A stretch of 56,642 nt of DNA, from assembly GCA_004335635.1 (NCBI GenBank), contig QAXH01005577.1:1-56642 (forward strand), given 5' to 3'. The notes under the pieces are model-generated. The model ran no database searches. It saw nothing but the letters and a program-made list of their open reading frames with translations, and was not told where the DNA came from. The DNA is from Chloromonas sp. AAM2 (lineage: Eukaryota; Chlorophyta; Chlorophyceae; Chlamydomonadales; Chlamydomonadaceae). Below, one piece after another: positions 47,801-56,642 of this stretch. A program made the position numbers and the translations under genes. Numbering within the stretch: the stretch's first letter is position 1; every line of letters begins with the position of its first letter.

Positions 47801-49406
47801 ACAGCGGACAGAGGTGCACAGCGGTTAAGGTCGTGCTGGTGGATCAAAAGGTGGGAAGGGAGGGGGAGCCAAGGAAATTCAATGTTAGCGGGGAGTGATA
47901 GGGGAAGCGGATGCTGTTGAGAAGCGGGCAGCTACAGCGCCCAGCAGTGCACCGTGATGCGTGTCGCGCTGGTGGAGCGAAAGGTGGCCTGGTTGTAAGG
48001 GCGGAAATCGCAGGCAAACGGACAAGAGACGAAACAAAGGGAGCAAGTCTAAGGCGGCCAAAGAGGGCCAGTCATAGGCGGCCAGGGGAGAAGAGGATAA
48101 AAAAAGAAGAGAGAAGGGCAACCGTGTTTTAACACGGAAAACTACATCATGATTACTCCAACTCCGCGGGTCCTCAGTGTTTGTGTGTTAAACACTAGAC
48201 TTTATCATACTGCAGCATCTTTGATATCGTGACATGCTTGTTTTCGGAATTGTTTTTGTTGCAGGTGGCTGACCAGCTGGTGTTCTCCATGCTTCCCGCC
48301 GTGATGGCGCTGCGCGTGGGCCAGCCCGAGGACAATGCCGACATCACTCCCGTGATCAGCGAGACCAGCGCCAACTTCATCGAGGGACTGGTCAAGGATG
48401 CGCAAGGAAAAGGTATGCAGGTGGCGGCAACTGCCAAAAGCAGATGTGCGTGCAGAGACAGCCGGGCTCGCAATGCAGGCGCAGAGCACATCGGCCACTG
48501 GGTTTTCTGTCATGTTTTTTCCATGAAAACGTGTTGGCTGCAAATGTCAAGATACCGCAGAGTTAGTGGTGTGGACACACTTTTCATCTTGTTCTGGTGC
48601 TTGTCTTCACTTTGGGAACCGCCCTACTCCAAGTTCTGAGAGTATGCAAACTAGTATGGAACAATACAACGATTTTGCCATTGCACACCCCCTGTTGCCC
48701 GCAGGCGCCACGCTGCTGACCCCCTACAAGCGGGAGGGCAACCTGATTTGGCCCACCCTGATCGACCGGGTGACAAGTGCCATGCGCATTGCATGGGAGG
48801 AGCCCTTTGGCCCCGTGCTGCCCATCATGCGGGTGGAATCTGTGGACCAGGCCATTAACCACTGCAACACAAACAACCTGGCGCTGCAAGTGGGTGTTTG
48901 AGAAGATATCGACGTGTGTTCGTGTTAGATATCTGCATCAGGGAAGCTGACACAGGAGGTGAAACGGGCTGGGCATTGTTTTGACCTACCCTGAGCAGGA
49001 AAGCAGCAATCTAGTTCAACCATCAGGACAGCCGTCAACAACAACACGGAAGGGAATGTGCACCACAGCTCTGCGCGTCCTGGTGAGAATGGTGGTTGTG
49101 TGCTGGGTGTAGCAACCCGGAATACGCCTCATGTCTCTCTGGGAGCAGCAAACCTGCTTCGCATTCGTTTTGCAGGGCTGCGTGTTCACACGCGACATCA
49201 ACCAGGCGATCCGCATATCTGACGCCATGGAAACGGGCACAGTGCAGATCAACGCTGCGCCAGGCCGCGGGCCAGATCACTTCCCCTTCCAAGGTTTCCG
49301 CGACAGCGGCATCGGCAGCCAAGGCATTCAGAACAGCCTGGCGATGATGGTCAAGACCAAGAGCACAGTCATCAATCTCGACAAGGAGTCGTATACAATG
49401 GGGTGA
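44844..49406 (+). CDS. GAPN: NADP-dependent non-phosphorylating GAPDH
   Basis: Oxidises glyceraldehyde 3-phosphate to 3-phosphoglycerate with NADP+, bypassing phosphorylating GAPDH and supplying cytosolic NADPH; it is an ALDH11-family enzyme. Exons: 44844..44985, 45083..45276, 45626..45658, 46176..46271, 46510..46659, 47209..47335, 47669..47850, 48265..48412, 48705..48889 and 49176..49406 (TGA). All join in phase to give 495 residues, almost exactly the plant length. The ATG at 44844 sits in CAGCCATGG. Recognisable segments are [56 protein letters not shown] with the catalytic Glu at about 263, [14 protein letters not shown] with the catalytic Cys at about 297, [11 protein letters not shown] and the family C-terminus with [11 protein letters not shown]. 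No targeting peptide is seen, so it is probably cytosolic. Confidence 0.96.
48932..49005 (+). repeat. Interspersed element R1, forward copy
   Basis: In the last GAPN intron. CTGCATCAGGGAAGCTGACA then TTTTGACCTACCCTGAGCAG. Confidence 0.8.
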
Positions 49407-50753
49407 AGACCTTGATAAAGAGTGAAAGCAGCAACTGCGATTCAGGCTACGCTTACCAACGGGTTCACATGACCGGCATGATATGATGGGAGAGCTGGAA
49501 GAGCAGTAAGCTATTTACCATGGATGAACAACATTTCTTCTTGCCACACTCGTGGTGAGATGAAGCATCCGATCTGATGCGTTGACAATTGGTTATAAGG
49601 AACGTTGAGTGCGAATGTGATCGTCGGTGAATGTGTTGCCCAAGATGAGAGACGAAGTCCATGAGCGAAACTGTGTGCGCTGGCGGCAGTTGACTAGTCA
49701 AGCTTGTCCTTATGTGTATCGTGTCTTCATCCCATTGTTGGTCTTCGTAGGTTTGCTATGCTCAGTCTGCCAACCTGTCCTTGCGTTGCTATTGTATTGG
49801 AGATTTGGATCTCTCATCAACCGCAGCCGTTGCCCAATCACCAATGGCTTGCAGGGTCGTATGGCCGATGTTCATGATCGTAAGCTGTGCTTTTCAGTGC
49901 CGTGTGAATGCATTGGCATCAGCTGTCACGTGCCCCAGCATGCCAGAATGAGCATCTCACATTCGGCTTCTTTCTGAGATAACTTGCCCTTTTGCTCTGC
50001 TGTCTCGCACTGTTGTTTGGATGCATGGCAGCTTGCGAGTCCTGAGTCCTGCTAAGCACCTCCTGCAATGACAGTGTTGTTTGAGTTGTGCACACACGAA
50101 GAGGAGGTGCGTACGTGTTGTTGGCTTTGCCATGCTGGCGTAGTGGTGTGCAAGCGACGAGGATACGAACTTACACATGTGCAAGGTCCAACGCCCCAAG
50201 TTGCACGGTCATGATCGGTTGTGCACTACATGTTGGCCTGGCACCGTCACATGTGCATGCTCATAGTCATTCTAGCCATATGCGAGCACAAGTATTGCTG
50301 GGTATGAACAGGACGCCTCGATGACATTGCAGTGCTAAACAGAGGTCTAAGAGGTCAGTAGTGCTTAACCAGCAAACGGATGAAGTAGTTCACGAAGGCA
50401 TACATTGCACGAAGACATACATTGCAGCAGATCATCATGTAAGAGCCATGCTGCTCCCTGCGATTCATGTGCCAGCATGCTATGAGACGCTGGCCTGGAA
50501 GCAACGTTAATGCAAGTTTAGCAGCCAAGTGACACGTCACCAGACCTTGCCAGCAGGGCGACAATCGGTTGTGTGCCGTTTGTACAGCAGACTTTGGCAA
50601 GCTGCAAAACATCAGGATGCCACCAAGACTCGGTCAGTGATTGTTTGAATGTCTGATTCAACTGTTGCACAGACCCCTTTGTGCATCTGTGCTCATGGTG
50701 TATACCAGGTATTGAGTCCAAGAGCCCTCTGCTATGAAACCGTCAAAGTCCAC
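49407..50753. other. Convergent spacer, GAPN / TM9SF
   Basis: Both 3' untranslated regions should be here. No coding segment or known repeat was recognised. Confidence 0.5.
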
Positions 50754-53700
50754 CTAATCAATCTTCACCGCAGCGTAGATGTTGCGAACAAAGAAGTAGC
50801 AGGCGTAGAAGCCGATGGTGCCTGTCAGGCAGAAGAACGCAACCGAGATCATCAGCATGTAGCCAAAATACATGAGCATTGGAACCGTCTTTGTGATGTC
50901 CAGCTTGCTGTAGAAGTAGAAGGCTGAGTAGGCGAAGAGGTAAAGCGCCGAGGTTCCGCTTGTGAAGTAGGATCTCCACCACCACTGGTAGTCTTCAGAG
51001 CAGAGCTGGAAGTAGCACAGCACGATGGTGATCTCTGTGCACGTGATGATCAGGATGATGAAGACCAGCGCCAGGAAGCCGAACAGGTAGTAGAACTGCG
51101 GGGGCAAGGCAAGCAACAGAAGCGTCAGTTAGTTGAGTGCAGATAATCAACCCATCTCGTTACATCATAATCTGTCTTTGACACTCAAAAAGGATCTTGT
51201 CTCGTAGAGTGCTCAACCCCGTCCGTCTTGTGTCGGACGTTGGGCTTGTAGTCTTTTGCCAGACAAACGATGCCTTTCATGTGCTGCCATGCCCACGCCA
51301 CACATTGCCACTTCCTACGCCCTGGCCCATCAAGGTCACCCACACCCTTGCCTGCTGTCCAATCACACCTGGTGCAGCCACATGGACGTGAGGATGAAGA
51401 ACAGCTCAATGAACACAGCGCCGAAGGGCAGCACTCCTCCCACCAGGCACGAGAACACTGGGTTCATGTACCACGGCTGCTCGGGGATCTGACGCGGGAT
51501 CTTGTTGGTGCGGACGGGGTCCTCAGGGGCTGGCTTCTTGTAACCGAAGTAACTGCCGACGAAAACCAACGGCACGGAGATACCAAACCACAGGAAGCAG
51601 AGCGCGAACAGAGTGCCGTAGGGTACGGCGCCGGATGACTTCTGGCCCCAGATGGCCATGTTGAGGCAGAAGAAGATGCAGAAGCAGATGCCTGCATGCA
51701 ACAAGCAGTGCATGTCCTTCATTGGTGTGAATCGAATCCTGCCAACAAATCCCCCTAGCATACTGCTACTCTTGTCTTTCTCCTCCCAGCTTAGCAACTA
51801 CGTTTACAAGCTTCATGCGCCGTGTGCAGGCTCATGCATGCAGATAAAGGCAGACACATGCACACAGACCGGCAGCTGCCCAACCGTGGCCTCTTTGCAA
51901 CACTGTCTGAAACCTCCCAACCCGCCATACGCAGAAAGCCATTCCTACAGTTCCCACACGATGGCTGCGGCCGTGCAGCTATGAATCCAAGGGCTGCTAC
52001 CTTCGCGCGTCAATCGTTATGCACGTGTGACATCCCTCGATTGGCCAGCTGCAACCATCGCATCCATCCGCCCAGAAGACACGCACAGTTTTCTGGCAGC
52101 TCCGTTGCACATGAGATTTCTCTGCTCCCATTAATTGTTCCCTTGGCTCACCTGGGAACAGCAGTGCGGTGCGCAGTGTGGTCTTCTTCCACTCCTCTCC
52201 CCGGAAGCTCTTGTACAGGCGCGCTGAGAAGTACCCAGCAAACAGCCCCATGAACACAAACATCATGAGCATGGCCGTCATCAGCCCGCCGCGGTTGGCT
52301 GGGGACAGGAAGCCCAGCACGGCGAAGATCATGGTAACCAAAGCCATGCCAAACAGCTGCACGCCTGAACCGACAAACGAGGCCAGCAAAGAGGCAGCGG
52401 CAGGGGGGCGGAACACGTCACCGTGCACCTGCGACACGTCAAAGGACACAAACATCAATAACTGGACCAGTAGATTACCTACACCGTTTTCCTTTTCCGT
52501 CGTCACCCGCTGAATAGTCCTCCCCGGACTCAAGGCCATATCATCGATAAACTGGAGAATCTGTGTGTGCATGATGTGCATGCTAAACACTGAGCAGTGG
52601 CAAGACATGTAGTGCGTTAAGTGCACCCGTGCATCCATGAAGCGGTATGAATTGGCAGTTGTCAGATCAGTTGACTGCACTGCTACTGCTGGCCAGATAG
52701 CATGTCTACACAACACACCGAGTCGCTGAGCTCCGTTGTGCCTTGCTGCCATGGCTGCACATTCAGACACTGTACATGTAACCAGCTGGCCCTTGTTATG
52801 ATTGCTGCATCACCCTCTGGGGATGCTGCCAATGGTTGGCTGGCTGGCCATTGTGCTGCAAACCATTGCCATGCACCAAAAACAAGTGACGCCCGCTCAC
52901 AAAACTTTTGGTCCTGCAGCCTGCTTGTGTCCTGTTGGGCTCATGGCACTCTCATGGCAACCTTTCCATCCAGTGTGTCCCAATTGATGTATTGCCATGG
53001 CATTTCCATGGCACCCTGCCATGTGTGCGCAATTCCACTGCAGCCACTGCAATACGCACCAGCTTCCAGCCAGTCTCCTCCTGTGCGTCTTCCCCTGACT
53101 CCAACTGGTTGTAGTTTGTGATGTCCCGGCGCAGCACACGGATGATGATCACAGCCACCATACCCGACAAGAACAGAACAATCATGACACTGTTGATGAT
53201 GGAGAACCAGTGGATCTGGTCATCCATCATCATCAGGTAAGTGTCCCAGCGGGAAGCCCACCGAATGTCGCTGACCTGCAGGGAGAACAGGTGTGCACAT
53301 GGTTTGAATGCCAGGGGTTGGCGAGGGTTTAAGAAGCTTGAAGTGTGACGAAGCTGCGGTGGCTGCCGGCAGCACGCACCGTGAAGATGACATCGTAAGT
53401 GAAGATTGTCTCCACGCCGTCCTGCACTGGCTGAGGGGGCTGCTCGTGGGTAACTTTGATCGCGCGTCCAGGGTTGCAAGTGGTGAGCGTTGGTTGTTGC
53501 TTGTCATATTTGTCCTCATACTCGTGCTTGACGCTGAAAGGCTCCACCTCAAAGCCCACAATGCGGGCCAGATCAGTCTCAGCATCCTTGTGGTACAAAA
53601 TGGTGAAGCGCAAGTGGTTGTGCAGGAAGTACTTGACCTCCTCCTGACCCTGCATGCACATGACAGACCGGTGTGAGCGGGGGTCGGGTCTGTTGTTGTG

Positions 53701-54447
53701 TCTCATCTGCAGAACTTCAAGAGCTGCACTGCTGCCCGTATACAGAGACGTATTCGGTGCGGACCTGCAATGAGGCTTTGAAGCCGACTGGGTAGCCACG
53801 CTCGTAGGTCTTAATGAACGTCCCTGCCTTCTCGTCCTTGCGCATCTTGACCATAGCCACAGGCAGGTTGTCTAGAATCCTGTAAACACGCCATGCACGC
53901 AGAGTGAGCCTGGGGTCCTCGGCTGATCGACATTCGACGGTTTGCTTTTGCTCAAACCGTGACCCTGGGCGTCCCAGCTTACATGTTGACGCGATAGTCG
54001 TCCTCAATCTTGGACTTGAATGCCTTTGTCTGCTCCGTGTTTAGAGACTCGATGCGACAGAGCACCTTGCATTGCTCGTCCACCCGCATTTGGATCTGCA
54101 ACCAGAACGGACTCGGGTGATCGACCAGCCGCAGCACTGCCCAAACTCGCTAGCCAATGCAGTGTCATACCTACCTGGTAGAGCGAGTTTTCAATCCTGT
54201 CCCCTCGGAGCACCTCGCCCAGGTTCTCCGCAGAGGGCACAACCTTGTCTGGTCTACAGTAGGGCAGGCTGTAGTATTCATATGGTAGCTGGTTGCGAAT
54301 GGAGCTCAGCTTGTTGACCTTGAGGTACATGACATCCTTCTTCTTGAAATCTTGGGGCGCTACACCAGGAAGGTAAAAGGCTTGGACAGCAGCTGCGTAC
54401 GCGACCAAGACCAGGCCTAACAGGCCGTGCCTGCAGCTAGGCGCCAT
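50754..54447 (-). CDS. Transmembrane 9 superfamily protein (nonaspanin)
   Basis: A nine-membrane-span protein of Golgi and endosomal membranes. Exons on the minus strand: 54175..54447, 53983..54095, 53765..53879, 53380..53649, 53060..53275, 52152..52428, 51369..51691 and 50754..51095 (TAG). All are in phase, giving about 642 residues, normal for the family. A signal peptide is followed at once by [11 protein letters not shown], the standard mature start. The lumenal domain has [33 protein letters not shown] and [13 protein letters not shown]. The first membrane segment is [40 protein letters not shown] lies between the last helices. The C-terminus YAAVKID carries the KxD motif that binds COPI coat and keeps these proteins in the Golgi. 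The donor of exon 3 is GTCCGC, which is weak, but the phase and homology support it. It is closest to the plant EMP/TMN group, probably TM9SF2/4-like. Confidence 0.95.
52500..52550 (+). repeat. Interspersed element R2
   Basis: CGCTGAATAGTCCTCCCCGG, ACTCAAGGCCATATC. In a TM9SF intron, antisense to the gene. Confidence 0.6.
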
Positions 54448-54991
54448 TGTGAGAGACCGTGACAACTCTGTGCCATGCAGTGCGCGCCGGGCAAACATGC
54501 AAGGGTCGCAAGAAACGGCACACAGACGTTAGCGTTAAATTTTTGCTTGTCGTGCCATTTCTGCACTGCAAGCGTTCTTGCCAAGGACGTTTGAAGCATA
54601 GCAAAGATGGCTGGCTGCTGATGAGGCCTGATCAAACCCGCATGCAGCTTGTGCACGGCAGCACGAGCCCTAGAACAGTGGTGGGGAGGCGTCTCTCACA
54701 CGATAGAGTTAAAGGGAATTCCACCGTGTCAACGGATAGCATGATCAATAGCAAGGTGCTGCATGTGGCCGGCCCCTTACGGCTCCCCACAAGGCCATGC
54801 TATAACAATGGCAAAAAACCACATGCGACTTGTATGTGGCCTGCGTGCGGCGTGCTGGCCCAGACCCCCCGTACAAGCCAAGTGTCGTTCACATGGCCTG
54901 CGTGCTGCTGCGTGCACATTTTTATGTAGGACGGACTTCAGAAAATAGCGCATCAAAGTCTGACCGTTGCACACTGATCGTGTACCTGCAG
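54448..54991. promoter_or_regulatory. Divergent region upstream of the TM9SF gene
   Basis: Contains the TM9SF promoter. If the exon at 54992 belongs to a plus-strand gene, its first exon should also be here, but none was identified. Confidence 0.4.
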
Positions 54992-55241
54992 GCAAGACCA
55001 GAGGCTTGTGCGTAGAGACTGACGGCTACAAGAATATGGAACAGCTGGTGATTGAGAGCAAGGCTTTCCACAACAGCACTGCAACTCGTTGGTTGGATTG
55101 GTTTGGGCGCCCCGAGGGCAGCCACTATGAGGAGTTCATGCAGCTTGCACTTGAGATGGGTTGGCCAGTCCATGATGATGCAGCAGTAGAGAATATCTTG
55201 GCAAACAAAGGCCTCATCCAGCAGACGCTGCGCCAGCGCAA
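54992..55241 (+). CDS. Unidentified coding exon
   Basis: An open segment with a GTACCTGCAG acceptor (entering in phase 1) and a GTGCGT donor after 55241 (phase 2). It encodes about 83 residues of ordinary globular composition, including ETDGYKNMEQLVIESKAF, TRWLDWFGRPEGSHYEEFMQ and LALEMGWPVHDDAAVENILA. Base composition and residue usage look like real protein, but I do not recognise a family and no partner exons were found. The Helitron sequence begins shortly to the right, so this could be a host gene cut by the insertion, or a gene piece carried by a transposon. Confidence 0.45.
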
Positions 55242-55372
55242 GTGCGTTACTGCAACCTCCTGTTCCACTTGGCAAGAGCAAAGCTCCCGTTCTGCAAAGG
55301 ACGGAGGTAAGCACGGAATGCCGCAAATACTGGCATGCTACGATCATACCGCTCAGAACAGACCCGCTCTCA

Positions 55373-56642
55373 TCCTATATACTTTGAAGCAAAGGCGAAT
55401 TGGGCTGCATCACTACTGGTGCGTGGGTTCGAGCCCAGCCCGGGGCGTTTCTTGCTTTCTTTTTTTTTTTTTTCTTCCTTCTCTCCGGGGCGGCTCGCTT
55501 GGGGCGGTCGGAGGAGGCCCGCGCCCTGTTCCGCCCTCTGTTCGCTCGCGCGTGTTCTGCGCGCTGCCCGAGCTTGCTTTTTTCTAGGGGTTTAGGGTTC
55601 TGTGTGTGAGCACGTGCCTTCCGGAACGTTCTGCCTTGCTGCTTCGAAGCCGCACAACCGGCCAGATTACAGAGGAATTGCAAGATTGCAAGATTCCAAG
55701 AGCAGCGAGATGCCAAAACGAAGTGCGACTGAACCAGATTCCGCCGAGCAACACAGGCCGGAGAAGCGATCGATTGTGCAGCACGCAACGCAACATGCAA
55801 CCCTGGCGTCGCATGTGGAAGATCAACCAGCACATGCAGGCCAGCATACGGAACGTGCTATGACCGCGGCGCGGAGCGCAGCAACATCAACGCAGCACCA
55901 GGCACACGCCCAGCACCGTGCGCAGCGACACTGCACGCAGTGCGGTGGCCCAGACCACGATAAACGCAACTGCCACGCCACACAGGCCGAACGTGCAGCG
56001 TACACAACCACACACCATCACCACTGCGTCATCTGCCATACAGCAAATGCTGACCACAGCACAGCAACATGCCCACACCGTGCTGAGGTGCATGAAACAC
56101 ACAGGTGCACCATCTGTCACACAGCCAACGCCGACCACACCACAGCCCAATGTCCGCACCGTGCCCAGCAGCAGCACCTGTGCACCCACTGTGGCAGCAC
56201 AACCCACGACAACACCACGTGCCCGCGTACACGTGGCCGCAATGGTCGGATCTGCAGCATCTGCCACCGTTCCGGACACGATGCTCGCAACTGCCCGCAG
56301 CGGTATCGTGCTCCACTGTCCGCTGTGCCAACACTAGCGCCGCACCCCAACCCTGCCACTGCTGTTGCTAGCTGCAGCGCTGCACAGCCGCGTCTGCCTG
56401 CGCTGCCACCAGCACCACTGAGCTCCCAGCTGTCAGCGCCAGCTCCGGCTGCCAGCGACATAACCGCAGCATCTGCACCAACAGCAGCAAGCAATCACCC
56501 TGCACTTGCGCGTCACATCCGTATGCCAGGCCGTGTGCCCCTAAACACGCCAGTGCAACGCATCAACGCCTACATGCTGCAGCCCCGTGATGTGCAGTGT
56601 GCAGCATGTGGCGCGCTTATGTGGCGGGAAGAGCAGACCATT
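55373..56642 (+). mobile_element. Left part of a Helitron transposon (runs off the window)
   Basis: The element is identified by its protein (55710 onward). The left end is not fixed. A candidate is the TC at 55373, in CATCCTATATACTTTG, which fits the A/TC start with a TATACT-like segment seen at many Helitron 5' ends. Between this and the ORF lie a tRNA T-arm-like GGGTTCGAGCCC (about 55427-55438), a T-rich run and a GGGGTTTAGGGTT telomere-like string near 55588. The 3' end, with its hairpin and CTRR, is outside the window. Confidence 0.5.
55710..56642 (+). CDS. Helitron replicase/helicase N-terminal part with zinc knuckles
   Basis: 311 codons, open to the right edge, no intron needed. The ATG at 55710 begins MPKRSATEPDSAEQ, a basic, possibly nuclear-targeted start. 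Five zinc knuckles follow: C75-x2-C78-x4-H83-x4-C88; C106-x2-C109-x6-H116-x4-C121; C133-x2-C136-x6-H143-x4-C148; C158-x2-C161-x4-H166-x4-C171; and C182-x2-C185-x4-H190-x4-C195. A Pro/Ala/Ser-rich linker (about 200-265) leads to PVQRINAYMLQPRDVQCAAC and then GALMWREEQT. The CxxCGAxxWxEE pattern is the zinc-binding start of the Helitron-like N domain that precedes the rolling-circle Rep and Pif1-type helicase domains. Those two domains lie beyond the window. The knuckles should bind single-stranded nucleic acid. The assignment to Helitron is by motif; a retroelement Gag-like protein is the main alternative, but it would not explain the CGALMW motif. Confidence 0.75.
   Translation, partial: MPKRSATEPDSAEQHRPEKRSIVQHATQHATLASHVEDQPAHAGQHTERAMTAARSAATSTQHQAHAQHRAQRHCTQCGGPDHDKRNCHATQAERAAYTTTHHHHCVICHTANADHSTATCPHRAEVHETHRCTICHTANADHTTAQCPHRAQQQHLCTHCGSTTHDNTTCPRTRGRNGRICSICHRSGHDARNCPQRYRAPLSAVPTLAPHPNPATAVASCSAAQPRLPALPPAPLSSQLSAPAPAASDITAASAPTAASNHPALARHIRMPGRVPLNTPVQRINAYMLQPRDVQCAACGALMWREEQTI

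Overview
This window is nuclear DNA from an intron-rich eukaryote, most probably a green alga (chlorophyte). The evidence is that the genes are split by many short GT-AG introns, most acceptors read TGCAG or CGCAG, and exons are clearly more GC-rich than introns. Possible TGTAA poly(A) signals lie downstream of two stop codons. The non-phosphorylating GAPDH is of the plant/algal type. The lineage is inferred; no species can be named from the sequence. A 564-base run of N marks an assembly gap.

From left to right: (1) 1-9.7 kb holds members of a multi-copy gene family I do not recognise. These are a partial minus-strand copy at 260-576, a plus-strand gene at about 2.0-5.2 kb, and a minus-strand relic at 7.57-7.71 kb. 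A possible tiny secreted-protein gene follows at 9.24 kb. (2) 9.7-13.2 kb holds no recognisable gene and contains the gap. (3) 13.2-18.6 kb, minus strand: PIG-Q/GPI1, a subunit of the first enzyme of GPI-anchor synthesis. It is divergent, over 432 bases, from (4) 19.1-29.3 kb, plus strand: a 19-exon GRP170/HYOU1-type ER chaperone. (5) 30.8-33.7 kb, plus strand: a second full member of the unknown family. (6) 34.6-43.3 kb, minus strand: APC4, an anaphase-promoting complex subunit. (7) 44.8-49.4 kb, plus strand: GAPN. (8) 50.8-54.4 kb, minus strand: a transmembrane-9 superfamily protein. (9) 55.0 kb to the right edge, plus strand: an unidentified exon, then the start of a Helitron replicase-type ORF with five zinc knuckles, running off the window.

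The conserved genes are housekeeping functions and do not form one pathway, although PIG-Q and GRP170 both act in the ER and share a divergent promoter region. The least expected content is the unknown family. Its proteins are built from about 66-73-residue helical repeats, each encoded by one symmetric phase 1-1 exon, followed by a conserved C-terminal module. The copies show signs of exon duplication, gene conversion and decay. Several short interspersed repeat families, some with microsatellite tails, are scattered through introns and spacers in both orientations; the clearest has at least ten copies.
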